DNA from: Acanthaster planci
Lineage: Eukaryota > Echinodermata > Asteroidea > Valvatida > Acanthasteridae
Length of the DNA: 64,000 bases
Reading direction: 5' to 3'
Assembly: GCF_001949145.1 (NCBI RefSeq)
Contig: NW_019091371.1
Span: 360,421 to 424,420, forward strand
The notes under the pieces were generated by a model. That model searched no databases, had not been told where the DNA came from, and saw only the letters and a program-made list of their open reading frames with translations. Of the stretch, positions 1-13,496 are shown in pieces (positions within the stretch are counted from its first letter, which is position 1; every line of letters begins with the position of its first letter). A program made the translations under genes and the position numbers.

Positions 1-898
1 TGACGTTGTGATGATGTCATCGGGTGTCAAATTACAAGCAATTAATTTTTAATATTTTTAATCATTGAAAATCCTTATAAAATCAACTGTGTACCTCATC
101 TTGCTGTTTGTGGCAAGTTATAGAGTTAATTAAGGTCATCATTTTAGTCATGTACAGAAAGTCACCTGACCTCTGCTTTTGTTAGAAACCAGATATGTCT
201 AATAATTACATGTACATGAATTTGAAATTGGTAAATGATATGAGTACTTACTGTCATGGTCATAAGTCTATTGGTATTACATGTACATGTATTAATTAGA
301 TACAAATATTGTTCAAAAATGGGACTAGACATCATGAATTTCTCCAGCTCCCCTCTAGTGGCAGGTTAAAAATTGTAAACGGTGCATTTTCATTTGTAGT
401 GTGTAGTGAAATTTGCCGTAGTTGCTTAAAAATTGGTGGATAGGTGACCTACGTGTAGACAGCATATGTCTAAGGATTCAAGTTGATGATGTGAGATCAG
501 TCGTGAGAGATACAGTCTTACCATAAAATTATGGAATAATACGTATCCAGTTTTCCTTGTAGTCTTAGTTTCAAGATGTCCTTAGTGGTGCAGTGTTTAA
601 GCATGCACTGCCAATTGGCTGCACAGTGAAGCGGCTCGGGGGACCTGTACACACGTACATGAGGCCACAAAGGATGGTATATCTTGGGAATCGTTGTTTG
701 CAACAGTGTGTGACCTATATGCATCATTCAGTAGATAGGTCACAAGAATAAAAGAGCTCATGTGCACTTTTGGGAATCATGGTTTAGTAATAAGCTGGCT
801 AGTCACTGATTAGGTATATTACATTACATTACTGAAGCTACTGCGTGGGTCATGCATGCCTGCGTCCCCGGCCGGCCATTTGCCCTGCACCAGGCCCA

Positions 899-1060
899 CT
901 AGGCTGACATGTCTCTGATCTTCTCAACAGCCCGGGTGACAATCACCAACACTTTGTCCCATTTGCCTCCAGGAGCATGTATTTTGCTCAAGGTATCAAA
1001 GACAAATGGTGCCGCTTGGAAAATCGCACTCTTTACAAATCCATCAAGTGGATAAATCAT
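899..1060 (-). pseudogene. Short coding-like fragment, possibly from a MULE/ZSWIM-type transposase
   Basis: The minus strand reads a compact, protein-like stretch ending in a stop at the low-coordinate side. It runs from roughly DGFVKSAIFQ through KWDKVLVIVTRAVEKIRD. The order 'W-x-KV-x-VIVT' followed by a short charged helix resembles the start of the catalytic core in Mutator-like/ZSWIM transposases, where a comparable strand leads to the first acidic residue. Here that position would be Arg, not Asp. No upstream or downstream extension is recognisable, and the base composition does not set it apart from its surroundings. It may be a transposon scrap or a chance frame. Confidence 0.2.
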
Positions 1061-4000
1061 TGAAAAAAAAATCATGGCCTCATAGAATTTGATGGAGAGC
1101 ACTGATTTGGGGTTTTAAGCATTCCAAGGCCATTTTTTTTACTACAAATCGATTGCTTTCTTCACCCTGTCGAACATGATTTTCACCAAACAAAAAAACT
1201 CGCTCTCTATTTGCACACTTTATAAACAGGTGAGTTGGACCATTCATTTATGTATGGTAGTATGCATAGGAACTAGACAAGAGGGTCAACAAGTATACCC
1301 GGCAACATCATGCAATTATACAATTACATGTTTGAAAATATATGCACAATTCTGCTTGGAATTTCTCTGATTACCTGTTGCATTAACTATCCAACATTCA
1401 ATAGAAACTCTTGGCATCATTATGCACTTTAATTGCTATCATACCAGTACTTTTTCCCAATTTAAACTATAATTGAAGGATTTTTGGCCCCTAAGATTTG
1501 CTTACAGATGATTCTCTCTAGGTCATAGTTTGCTTTTTATACTTTTTTGGTTCCATTATAGCACGTTTACAATTTCAAAAGGGTGAGCAGTCACAATTGT
1601 CTGTGTTTCATTGTCATCATGCCATGAAATAACAGTGGATGCTGTTGTTACACAACTTTGTAGCCTTTATGAAAAGTGACCAGTGCTGACTGAGTCTGGA
1701 CTTGTACTCAAGTTTGAACTTGAATCCAATTTGGACTTGATTCAACTTGACCCAGTGTCATGGCCTTTAGAACCTGTCTGAGCTAAGTGCTTGGACTTGG
1801 CTCAGTTTATTAACTTAAAAAGAAAATCTAAATTGTTGAAACAGTCCCATGTCTGTTTTCTGATCAGTTAATTCTAGCGTGGGACAATTTTTCCAAACAT
1901 TAATCTGGGCGATTGAATAATCATAACAGATTGGATGGTGTCTATATTCTTGGTACATGCCTGCGTGTATGTGTTTTGCGAGAAACATTGACTCACTCTT
2001 CAGGAGACAAACAATCCTCTCCTTTGTGTATCCTGAGCATCATTTATAATTAATTGATTAGCTTCAGTGATTCAGTCTCAGTCAGTGCTAGACAAGGGAG
2101 CATTTCTTATGTGCTTATTTCCATTTAAAGGGTTTGCCACAGTAAGTCACAGAGAAATATTGTGATCCCTCGTCTTACAAATTTGGATGATCTGTAAGTT
2201 TATGGCTCATACAGTAAGCCAACCATTCTGTGTGGTACGTGTACTTGGCACATCCTACTTGACTGGCCTGCTGCCAAATAAGTGTTTGATGTGCACACGC
2301 CCATTCACACACAAAAAATGTTTTGTTTATGCATTACTTGTAATTCAATGACTTCTGGCATAATGACCTGCAGTTAATCATCTAGCTATCATTGTTAAAT
2401 ATTACCACACAGATGCATTCAGAAGCCATTTAAAGACTACATTTGTTTACAGGAAAAAATCCAGCTTCAAGCATGTTTGTAAAAAACAGACAAACAACAA
2501 AACATAAATCTTCCATATATCTGTCAGAGTTTTGTAGCCTTTGTGCAACATGGCTACCATTTGGCAAGGTGGATGTTGCCATTTTTCCCTGTGATGAACA
2601 TGTACCATGAGCAAAGCAAGATCAGCCTTTTAAACCTCAGTTTCTCAGGGTCACAAGTTGCTCATTTTACATGCAGATAAATGAATAAGATTTTTTGACA
2701 AATTTGATTTGACATATTGCCCCTACACAGATGTCTCTCCTGTTCTTTTTCTGTCCCCAGGGTCCTTTTCATCTGTCCCTATCTGTCCTTGTCTTCAAAA
2801 TCAATAATCAATCGAGGAGCCATCAACCTACCATGCTTATTGGTCTTTAATTTGATGTTAAAATGATTAACCTTGTCCCTCACATGCAGAAAACATTTCT
2901 GCCATACCCCCTTTTTTGTCTGATGTCCAGTTTTCCGGTTATTTCTGTCTTTGCTTACACCATGAAGATAAAGTATGGTGCTGTTGAGATGCTGTCTTTT
3001 GTTGTGTGTTGCACCTCAAGTTAACATAAAGCTCATTCAAGACTAGAGAGAAATGTAATATTGCCTATCATCAGACATTACTGGTATTTCTTGTGGGTCA
3101 AAAAGTAAATTACCTGAAAAGTACAATGTTGTCAAATACTGTTATAAATACTCAGATATTCAAGTACTTTCTTGTCAAATCCAATAGAAATAAATGCAGT
3201 GAAACAAGGGGTAAAAATAGTAAATATACTGACAAATACAAATATTTCAAGATGTGCATACTTTTTGTTGGGAATATGTTAAATTTGATTACGGGTTTTA
3301 CCCTTACATTGATTCATGTATTGTTTGTGTAGATGATGATGCAAAAGTTGATGTAATCATGGGAGTTGTTAGTTTTTGTCTATGTACTTGATGGAGAACT
3401 GAATACACTTACTACTTTTTTTAGTGATGTAGCTTGTAAAACATCCACTACCTAGAAAGGAAAAGTGTACTCAACGATAATGAAGAAGCTAGCAGTCCAT
3501 CTCTGAGATCCCCCCTTTTTTCAGTTCTGATATATTTTTTTTTAGTGTCATGTTTACATTTTGAATCCAGGGGGATAAAAGGGAGCTTTTTTCTGAAGTG
3601 GTTGTCCAATTTTTTTATTGAAAAAGAACCCTCCTTCCATCAAAGGAAGGGTGTTCTAAAGTGTTAGAACATTCAAACAGAAAGATATAGGGAACTTGAG
3701 CTGGATACGTCACTGCATCCTTACTTTTTTGGCAGTGCTTTACAGTCATTATTAAAGTTGATGCTAACTACCAGACCATTTTTTAGTAGTAGCTATTCAG
3801 TCAATTTCTCCAAACATGTGGTGATATGACACTATTAACTATCAAAACCATTTGCCTTTGTTTGCATGGCCAGCACCTATTGAAAAGGTTTCTGCTAGGA
3901 ATTTGTGGGGTTTTGACTTCTTCAGGCATTTGTGATGCATGCTTTTGTGCCTTCAAAAATGAAGGAGTTGTAACAAAATGGTTTGGTTCAATTATTCCCT

Positions 4001-6987
4001 CCTCTCCTCCCCCCCCAAAAAAGGGAAAAAAAGGGAAAATGCATCCAAATAACCAGCACAACTATTGTTTGAATGATGAAATATTGACAGTTGTTACAAG
4101 GGTTAATACTACATGTATGTCACGTGAAAGGGTATCCCAGTCACCCAGTCATGCTGTTAATTACAATGATTGAGGTCTCCTTGGTAAAATTGCTGCTCAG
4201 TTGTACAGATCTCATACAAAATTGCATCTTATGAAAACAGTACTAAATACAACGTACATGTACATTTAACAGTGCAGGATTTCTTGTTAGCTTATCAGTG
4301 AAGTCAGTGTAGTTCACCTATGCCAAATTGTCAGCACCACTTCTCACAATTTATGACTGTGGACCATGTTTTCCAAGTTTGGCATAAGTTGCAGGAGGAT
4401 AGGAATTCATACCCCCACTTACTGTGGGGGGGTGAGGGAATGAGCCTTCTCCCTGAATCTGCTTGTCGGTGCTGAGAAATATAAATTCATTATTTTGCTG
4501 TGAATGTAGCACTTACAAAGGGATAGGTTCCCTGGCATTTTTGCAAGCGGGTGGGGTGGGTGCCCTTATAGGAAATAAACATATGAGTGAGGCTTATTTA
4601 AGTTATATTTAAGTGTCTTCAAAGTTACTTCAAAGTCAGATAAAAGGCATCTTACTTCCAAAAGTTGTTTTTAAAATTGAAAAGTGCAGGGTGAGTTGTC
4701 ACTTGGTGCAAATACCGTTCCTCAGATCTGCTATTGGTACATTTATATAATAAGCTGTTTTTCAATTGTTGAAATGCACCAAATCCCAAACATTAAAAGA
4801 AAAAAAAATGAAAACATGGCACAAACACAAAAACTGTTAAAGTTCCATTTCATATGAGATTACAACATGTACATACATGTGTTGTGTTTCTTGTCAAATT
4901 TCTACTGTCAGACAATATTGTGTTAGGATTGTTACATCCTCTTTCTCCCGTTGGCAGTATGGATTTCACCACTGGTTTTTCTTCATATTTTCTATCCTCT
5001 TGTCACCTTGTAAGTCTCATCAAAGGTGAGCTGTTTTTACTAAAAAGGAGTTTCCATAAGTATTCAGTTTTTAGGAGAACTGACGAGCTTAGAAGCAAAA
5101 CTTATTAGGCCTATTGTGGGAGGCAGAGAATTGTAAGGGCCTCATGAATATTTCCACCGCTTTACTTAGCTCCTTTAAGAAAATCAGAAGCAGTTACATT
5201 TAACTTGCTTAGTATTGATTGAGAAACCCACAAATAGAGAACTTGTTTTAAGGTCAAAAGTCCAGGCTTATTGTTATTGGAACCCTGAATATGGATGCTG
5301 CATCAAAGTAGAGAATTTGAAGGAGCTCACTTGGGCCTACTGTTGCATTCGATTAAGCATGGCAAGGACGAAAGCCAGCCGTAAGTAAGTTTCGTATCTG
5401 TGCCCAGAGTGCATTTGCTTAATGGCACAGCCTGTACACTTCCATTAGGGACTGTATCTATTATCCATTGGTCATTAAATGATGATTTATTCAGCAAGAA
5501 TCACGGCACATACTGTGGTTTGTTTATACCTGCATGCATAATGAGGTTCGCTTCTTGAACCCGGCTCGTGAAAAAGACTGTATTTCACCGACAGCCGAGA
5601 CCTGGCCTGGGAAAATCATGCCATGCCCGGGACATCAGCTCTGGGTGAAAATAAAACAACCCCATGTGTACTTCTGTCTCTATTTATTTGATGAATTCTC
5701 CAGTGGGCATCAGGAGGGAAAAGCTGAGAGCAATCTGTGATAACTGCCCAGGCGTATGAACAACCAATCAATAAACTGTGTGGCATACCCAATTCCTGTT
5801 CAGGCTGTCCACTGCAACCGTCAAATGCAATTGATGTCCCTTGATGCATACCAACACAACACAATGAACTGCATGTATGAGTACGCCGTGCCACAAACTT
5901 AACATTACTTTCTACCCTCTCATTCCTGAAATGTTTTATTCACAAGCATATGTACAAGTAAGCCTGTAAGTTATAAATCTGGTAACCATGCAGATGTAAG
6001 GCTTATAAATGATGGTAGTTTGGTACCAACTGCAGTTAACAAAGGGAATAGTAATAGTATGCGCATATATATATCTGGTGAATGTTTTCAGTCCTAAGAT
6101 TAATTCTTGCTGTGTTTTCTGTTGTCTTTTTTGTCAGTTTGCACTTTGCTTGTGGCTTGATCAGCAATCTACCGATCACGGATGTGTCACGTGTACAAGA
6201 CAGTGTGTTGTGAATTAAGTTGGTTTTAGTATCTGCGCTACTCGTGTGTTCCAGTGTTTTTAAAAAAGTCCTAATTTCAGGCATCCTTTGACACATTTCA
6301 CATGGGAAATCATTCCTAAATATTGGAATAGAATGCAATTTTGTAGTTTGATAGTGAACCATTACAAGCAGGAAAGTACATGTACCTACACGTACATGTA
6401 CATTGTAGCTAGAGGCATCTAGGCATTGTGATGCCTACCTGAATGTATTACGCAATGTTTTGCAAATAAAAGACTTTTTCTGCATGCTTCTGGCCACCTG
6501 GAATTAGACATATAAAGCTTTTTTACAGAAAATTGACATGGTACCTGTAATTAACCATTTTTAATGAGTCAGTTTCAGTATTTCAAAAGGGCAAGTCATT
6601 TGACAACAAAGCACCTGATATCACACCCTTACAAAACAAAAGAGTTCAGCACGGGTGAGTCAGTGTAAAGCCTGGGCCGACAGGACCAGTTTTTAGTGCT
6701 GTTGGTGTTTTCAAGTGAGCTATATTCTGAACATGATCTATTGAATTATAAGTACTGAACTGGCTCATTGGATTTTCAAACATTTTTACGCCAGTTGAAG
6801 CGTGCTACTTAATTGGCTTCTGAGTAATGGTCATTGTTTTGTTCAGTTGTGTAATATTTGTTACAAATGACAGAGTAGCTACAACTAGATATAAAATCAC
6901 TCATCTACAGAGTTGCTGGCTGTGTAAATTAAAGAAAGGAACAACATTTTCACAAAACAGACAGGACATTGTATACAACACAGACGA

Positions 6988-7141
6988 TTCACAACAGTGC
7001 GCTTCCAAGAATTTGCAACACATCGGCCAATCACAATGCATGACATTTGTTGACCCTTTGCAAACACACATTGGGTCAACAGATTTCATGCATTGTGATT
7101 GGCTAATGCGTTGCAAACTCTTGGAGGTGCGCTGTTGTGAA
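6988..7141. repeat. Fold-back (MITE-like) element with about 70-bp inverted arms
   Basis: The left arm begins TTCACAACAGTGCGCTTCCA, and the reverse complement of the right arm begins TTCACAACAGCGCACCTCCA. The arms then share AATCACAATGCATGA and TTGACCC towards a loop of about 15 bases near 7065. The arms are diverged but clearly paired. I see no target-site duplication and no coding capacity. The arms create the opposing open frames seen across this stretch. Confidence 0.8.
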
Positions 7142-9514
7142 ATGCCCGTTTTGCTGCTGCATCTCAAATTCAGATCACTGGCTTTGAAACTTCCAGGGGC
7201 ACACAGGGTTGTGTCTCCCCGTCCCAGTGGAATTCCATTACCACTCCCCCCATTTTGAAAATTTGAATTGAGTTGCTTTCATTGACCCCTTGAACAAATA
7301 TTTGTACCCCTGGATACCCCCTCAGAAATTTCCCCCTAGATGAGCTACTAGATTGCCCTCATCATTTGCCAAAAATTAGAGTATTGTTGTCTGAGGCCCC
7401 CTTCATGTTCAGTCCACTGCCTGAAGCCTGCAGAGGCTGATCATTTTCCCCGGCTTCTCTCATATAGAATGATGGCCTTGGCTGGCTTTGCTGTAATTAG
7501 GAGTGTCATTACTGCAGCATTAGCAATAGGGATAATGGCCACCTGGTAATTAGCAAAATGAAATAAGGCCATATAGATGACCCTGCTCAAGGATAAGTAG
7601 AGATTTGTGAAGGGCTGTTATGCTTTTAAGGCTTTATATTCATGCACTAATTCCTGAATTCTGTTTCAAAATATTAGTTATTACTCTGAAGACAAGCTAC
7701 CTCTCAATGATTATCTGTGTAATGAAGCATTATCGATATTATTGAGGAGCAGCCAGAGCATGCTCTGTGCTGTTTGCTATTTTATTAAAAGGGGAAAAGT
7801 AAACCTTCACGCAAAAGGTATATAGTATACTGAATAAACATTGTATGAATACTTGATATCGCAATGAAAGGAGACCTACTGTAGTTAAATTTGTCTCCAT
7901 TGAGCATAGTTTCAATATGGTCGTAATGATCGCTGACATCTCACCAGTTAATAATAAAGATGTAGGCAGTCACTGAAGAGACAGTGTGTGATGCCATTCA
8001 ACATTAACAACCCCCCCAAACCAAAATACAAAAGCAATTTTTATCTGAAGTTCACAGCCAATTCGTCTGAAGTGCCCTTTTCAGGTGGTCATACCATTTC
8101 TGGCATCTAAACTGGTACTTAAGTGTTTGATGTATCACGTTTAGCTGATAGTCAGCTGTTTTTGACATCTGGTACATGTATTAACTTCTCAGACACCAGG
8201 AACAATTAGACCAAAAGTATGGAACAAGAGGAACATTGTGCACACCCGTCATCATGTCTCTGTCCATTTTGGTATTGGCCTACTTTATCTGAGGACTTGA
8301 TGCAGTCAGTCGGCTAAGCTGAACTTGATCCAACTGTGACAACTGGGCCTATTGACAACTGAATGAGTACATGTTGTCATCAGAGATAGTTTGATGTTGC
8401 TGTCTGCATATTTACACTACACTATAGTGCTGAGGGTGCAAGTCTCTTTATATTTGATAACGGAGGGCTGTATTGATATTTTTTGTCCATTGGTTTCAGG
8501 GAATTTGACACTAATCATGTGGTGCATTAGGAAGGTCAGAAAAAATGCATACAATCCCATATTAACTGTATCATGCATGCACATGCATTTTTTTATTAAC
8601 ATTATGGTTGAAACTTACGTCGATCATTATTATTGATTAAATAAATTTATCAATCAGGGTTTATGAGTTGTTAAGTGCTGGTTCACAAATCAAGCATGAG
8701 TCTGCCACAAGTTAGTGACATTTGAGAATTACCATTGATTACGATACCCATTTTTTGCTGTATCAGATATGAATCTGCCAGCTTTAGCAAGCTTACCAGT
8801 GGTTAAAGGTGCAGTCCATTATTTGTCATTTGTGCATTATGTTCTTTTATGGCAACAAACGTACTCAAAATCTGAACAAGAATACCTAAAGAACAATTAA
8901 TCGGATGAAGTTTAGCTCAGTGAATACTAGATATTCCGAGTAAAACAATATTCTAGGATGTTGATTTCAACTCAAAGATTGCATCTCAGTCACAGTTTGA
9001 ATTGCACCCGAATTCAACATCTGGGACACATTTTCATTCAGTTGAACTTAATGCATTGTCATGCATTGAACTGAGGAATTATAGTAACTGTACGCATATG
9101 TGTTGTGTTGATGCATGCGTGTATGTTTGCGAACGAACTACTGGCAACAGTTTCCAAATATGTACTGTTTGACACGTTTAGCCAAGGACAGCTTTCAGAT
9201 CAGGATAATTTCACAGGGAGTTTAGTCCCATCACACTGAGCCTAATGTGCTTTTTTCAGCTTTTGTGAGCTAATTTTTTTGATAACGGCAAATGATAGAC
9301 TACATCTTTAAACCACATGCACCTGGCGGCAGGAGGTCATAAATTCTCCTAAGTGTGTCCTTTCTTATAATTCAACTTGTCAGGAATGGTTACTGTCCTA
9401 TTCACTATTACCCCTATTACTCTATGGGCCTCAATCTGGACCAAGAGATGGTGCTATTTTTTAGGCAATGGAGGCTCCTTGGTTGAAACTGAACTTCGCT
9501 TGTTCACGAATGAC

Positions 9515-9630
9515 AAGGAAATACACATGTCACAGTTGCATCCCCACATGAACACCCCCAACCAACGCAGCTCTTTTCAACCAATGAGGGGGTTCTTCTG
9601 CTCCAGACAGATTGTTTGAACAATTGGCAG
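9515..9630. repeat. Dispersed repeat, copy A
   Basis: This stretch resembles 47640-47740. Both carry CCCC-ACC followed within a few bases by the core GCTCTTTTCARCCAATG, then GGGGG, TTCTTCT and a CAGA/AAGA-GAT segment, in the same order and strand. The family is unknown. It lies 160 bp upstream of a CUB exon, inside the presumed intron. Confidence 0.6.
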
Positions 9631-9792
9631 TTCACTGTCTCATCCTGTGGGACAGTACCTTGGTAAAATTCACAAATTAATGTTTGTTCCTGAAGTCTGA
9701 ATATAACACATGCATGTTGATAAATTGTGTTTCCCAAAGTGATGACCATTCAAAATAAACATGGTTTCTTTTCTTTTCTGTTACCTTCACAG

Positions 9793-10025
9793 ATTATAAA
9801 TATTTCTTTGACTTCATCCAAGGCAACCATTCCTGCTCATCGTCAGGTGCTGTGACATCCCCAGGCTTTCCCTTGCGCCATCCCACGTCAAGCTCACACA
9901 TTTATTTCTATGAGCTGGAGCATTTGTCTCCTGTTGGACGCATCAAACTGGTCTTCACCGATTTCTTTCTAGATTCTGTGAACAAATCGTTCAACATGTG
10001 CAACGACAAACAAAATTATCTAAAG
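9793..10025 (+). CDS. Exon of a CUB-domain protein (first CUB domain, N-terminal half)
   Basis: This internal exon encodes about 77 residues. The acceptor is strong (TTTTCTGTTACCTTCACAG, ending at 9792) and the donor is GTGAGT at 10026. It opens with two bases of a split codon and ends in phase 0. The translation carries the CUB signature in order: Cys in HSCSSSG, then TSPGFP, then an aromatic strand (IYFYEL), then VGRIKLVFTDFFL, and a second Cys in NMCND. CUB domains are extracellular beta-sandwich modules that bind proteins or sugars. The cysteine usually found about 26 residues after the first is replaced in the HIYFYEL segment. Two N-glycosylation sequons (NHS, NKS) fit an ectodomain. Reading on into 25615-25819 completes the domain. 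The gene family is not identified. Multi-CUB receptors or scaffolds of the NETO/SOL-1/MFRP kind are possible. Confidence 0.85.
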
Positions 10026-11344
10026 GTGAGTCATGCATGGGTTCAGTTTAATTATGCTAGTGCAGCGAGGGAACTTCAGAAAGGCACAGGGACATTTGGC
10101 TGTCCTTGGCCTTTAATTTTGTGCCCCTTGCACTGTGGCATAAATAAAGGGGAATTGGGGAGAGCACTGCTTGAGGCATACAGTACGGCTCCCAGTGCTG
10201 TCCCTGGTGATAGTTTACATCTCCAACAGTTTAATTGCATATTTTGAGGAGTGTAATTACTGAGTTCACAAAAGTTATTTAGTGCACATAAGCCTGTGAC
10301 TTCTGTAACACATAATGGATTTATTTTTGATAGTCCAAGATTGCATACATTTGCAGAATATAAATCGCAGTCTAAAAGCATTATTTCTAAGTTTGATCAT
10401 TTTGAAGACTCTTATTGCTCATGTAAGATTATATCAAATGTCTTTTTTTCTGAAAGGGAACCGTAATAAAATGATAGACATGGAATTTGCAGCCTCATTC
10501 TGAAGAAACAAGGCAAAACTGTTCTGAAAATTATAGATGGCCCTACTACTTTGACTTTGGTGTTACATTTTTGAAATTGTACATACAGATAGACAGCCAG
10601 GGTTGTCGAAGCCGAAACTGTCTTTGTCTTGGTTATTTCTATTCAAAGATTTGCCCATCTACACTAAGTTTTGAGAAATCAGTCATAAGTGCACTTCATC
10701 TCAGTAAATTTAATGCTGGAAATTGAGTGAAAGGAATGCATTTAGGCACTCTTGAAAAAACTTCATTACCATGAACAAACTGATTGGTCATACATGCACT
10801 GATAGTTGTCTAGAATACAAGCTTAGAATCAACAAAATGAACAGTTAATGGCCCAACAATTGGAACAATAATATGCCTTTTTTGTTTTGTTCTTGAAATC
10901 CATTGTTTACCAGATCATCCAGTACCTTGTCTTTTCCTTTTTTTTGATACTGTTTTACTTGGTTTTTAAATTTTCATCCAGTTAGCATTTACTCACATAC
11001 AAATTAAACCAACTACCTACCTTAACACACATTTGCCATACATATGTAATCAGCATACACTTTCTCTTTGTAGAACCATTCAAAAACTAATTTAGCACTC
11101 ATTGAAATCAACTGAGATATAGGGGGTACCAGCATATCAAGCATTTTACTTGCCCATCGACAGCCACAACAACAGGCCTAAAATTCAACCCTTTCTCCCC
11201 CATCCCACCTGCCCAACCACCCATCTCACTGACTGCATCTGATGAGGACAGTGATTTGGGCAAAAAATAAAATTGGTTGACCCCTTTTTGGGGGGGTTTA
11301 TAGTACCTGTTTTGCTTTTCCCTGTTGTTTAGGGAGCATCTCAA

Positions 11345-11525
11345 AAGTCGGAACGTTCTTGTTCCAGCTCAAATGCTCCATTTGGGAACTCAAGTCATTC
11401 CCATCTAGAACACAGCTTGTTCCCAATGGCAACAGCCAGTGTTCCTCTTGGGAACACGAGTTGTTCCCAGCTGTTTTCTAGGGAATACTGTGTTGTCACG
11501 TCAATGTTCCTTCTGGGAACATTGG
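11345..11525. repeat. GGGAAC/GTTCCC repeat cluster 1
   Basis: Short, imperfect, inverted and direct copies of TTGGGAAC and GTTCCC recur every 15-40 bases, for example GTTCCTCTTGGGAACACGAG and GTTCCTTCTGGGAACATTGG. Each GTTCC...GGAAC pair can form a small hairpin. Two further clusters lie within 1.3 kb (12040-12162 and 12568-12664). Confidence 0.7.
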
Positions 11526-12039
11526 AAGTGGGTCATATCGTAATTCTAATTGGGATGGAAAGCAAAGGAAAATAAAATATCCTGGAAGGAGAAGCACTTG
11601 ACAACATGATACGTCCATTATGTTAGAGCAGGGTAAATTGAGCATGCCGGATAGCAATCAGACAGGAGTCATTTTTGCATAATTTAACGTATGTGCTCTG
11701 CAGAGTTAGTTTCTGTGCTTTGAAGTTTTTGTATAAATATTTTGCCAAAATGATTCCATAAATTATTTCCGTTTTGCACTGAATATGTTGTTGTTGTTTA
11801 TGTGTGTGTAACACATGACCATTTTCTGCATTGTGCTTCCCAATACTGGTACTTAGTCACTTAAACCATTTTGATGAGGGGGAATTTACATGACTTCCTG
11901 ACAACTGACAAGTTCTTGTTTCATTATAGTCCTTTCAGTTTGAAGTTCATAAGCACGATACAGATGAGACAAAATGTTTTGGTCATTCTCAGTGGGAATA
12001 AGCTCATCATATTTTATATCTTTCAAGAATGCAAACACG

Positions 12040-12162
12040 CATTGCATCAGGGAACAGTGGTGTTCCAAAGGTGTTCTCCACTCATTCCATCAGGGAACAG
12101 TGGCATTCCCACAGTATTCTCTGAGCATTCCATTAGGGAATGGTGGTGTTCCCACAGTGCAG
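12040..12162. repeat. GGGAAC/GTTCCC repeat cluster 2 (tandem, about 40-bp unit)
   Basis: About three imperfect tandem units are visible. Each contains CATTCCATCAGGGAACAGTG, then GTGTTCC or CATTCCC, then CACAGTGTTCTC-like sequence. They share the GGGAA...TTCCC core with clusters 1 and 3. The open frames across this patch come from the repeat. Confidence 0.75.
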
Positions 12163-12567
12163 ATTTCTTATCAAATGACAATTTCTCTAGTTTCTTTGGA
12201 TGTATAATGTTTACTCACTTGTGATGTTTGCTGCGATGCTGAATACAAAAGCAGTATTCAGTTAAAGGAAATTCGTCTTTTTGGACATCATAATCGTATC
12301 CCAGTGCCGAATAATTGTCAAGTCTGGGAGCAAGAAAGCCTGTCGTAATAATCCCCTCCCCTGTTACACAGCTTAGTGTATTGCATGCGGTACTGCAGTG
12401 CCTGTGGTTTGATTCAAATTTAGAGATCTATTTTTCAAAATGTTTGCAGATGATGTCCCACATTCATCTTATTTAATATAGTATCTGAGCAAAATCCTCG
12501 ATTCCAACACAGGTGTGCTGCAGAAGTTTATAAAAACAAAATTTGTGTACTCAGCACATGTTAACTG

Positions 12568-12664
12568 GGTTCCGAAAAGGAACACACGCATTCCCTGAAA
12601 TCAGTGTTCCCAAAAATGGAATGTTCCATTTGGGAACAGCACATGTTCCACAAGGGAACAAGGC
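12568..12664. repeat. GGGAAC/GTTCCC repeat cluster 3
   Basis: This is the third cluster of the same motif. GTTCCGAAAAGGAACAC, GTTCCCAAAAATGGAATG, GTTCCATTTGGGAACAG and GTTCCACAAGGGAACAAGG follow each other closely. Each is a near-palindrome with a short loop. Confidence 0.75.
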
Positions 12665-12983
12665 TTTTTTCAAAGAATGACCAACGTGGAAGTCATCATA
12701 AAAGAGCAGCCTTCTCCATGTCTGAAGACTTCCAACTCGCCCCTAACAAAATTTGTAAACTGGCCAACTACCTGTATGAAAGTGTCTATTGAAAAAGCCA
12801 ATTGGAAGTGACTACTTGATTTTTCTGCAATGATTTTGGTATAAAAAAATTAGATTCAATCCTAGATTTTGTTGCCACCAAATTCTTTTTGAAATACTAT
12901 CATTCCACTAAGTTTAATACTGTCTGTTTTTAACCTTGTGTATTTACATTAGCAGCATAAATTAAATTATTTCCAGAATTCTC

Positions 12984-13160
12984 TATAAATTCTTTTTATT
13001 CAAGGATTACAGAAACATTAGTATTCCTCTTATTTCTCCTAATTGCACAAAGACTGTTTACTCTCTTGAACGTGTTAATCTATCAATGTTCATTTATCTC
13101 ACACCATCTATAAATTCCTTTGTATTCACAGATTACGGTAACATTGTCATATTCCCTTAA
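12984..13160. repeat. Pair of about 48-bp direct repeats at the start of the guanine-poor tract
   Basis: TCTATAAATTCTTTTTATTC, then GGATTACAGAAACATTAGTATTCC, starts near 12984. It recurs near 13109 as TCTATAAATTCCTTTGTATTC, then AGATTACGGTAACATTGTCATATTCC. The period is about 125 bp. A run of AATCTGATCT variants follows at 13160-13210. Confidence 0.65.
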
Positions 13161-13496
13161 TTAATCTAATCTAAATTCAATCTGATCTACAATCTGATCT
13201 GATGTACACTGAAAGATTGGTCTTCCTTCACCCTTTACCTCATTCTTCTAAAGATAATCTGAACTTCCCCCTTCTCAAAAAATGGATAATCTAGTACCCA
13301 GCCCCAATTCCTCTCATGCTATTCTTCCCTCACCAAAAGTTAAGAAATATTTGTATCATAAAAATAAAAATAATAGATAAAAAAAATTCCTGTCTAGTTT
13401 AATTATCCAATCATCCCCAACTCAAAATCGTATAATTCCATACTAATTTTTTTCAAAATACCTCCCATCCTCAGTGAGAAACCATATCCCCTAAAA

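Larger units (their letters stand above)
1..9792. other. Non-coding DNA upstream of the first recognised CUB exon
   Basis: I see no convincing exon here. It is either an upstream intron of the CUB gene or intergenic DNA. The first recognised exon starts with two bases of a split codon, so at least one coding exon must lie further upstream, here or outside the window. The stretch holds short ACATGT palindromes (for example near 280, 4255 and 6380), a degenerate GACTTG-rich patch at 1690-1800, a fold-back element at 6988-7141, one copy of a dispersed repeat at 9515-9630, and a weak coding-like fragment on the minus strand at 899-1102. The open frame at 6827-7258 is largely explained by the fold-back. 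Confidence 0.6.

Noticed and set aside
5534-5894. Opposed open frames of 68 and 92 codons
   Set aside because: No domain, no splice signals and no codon preference that I can see.
6827-7258. 143-codon plus-strand frame with overlapping minus-strand frames
   Set aside because: Largely explained by the fold-back repeat at 6988-7141. The tail is low-complexity.
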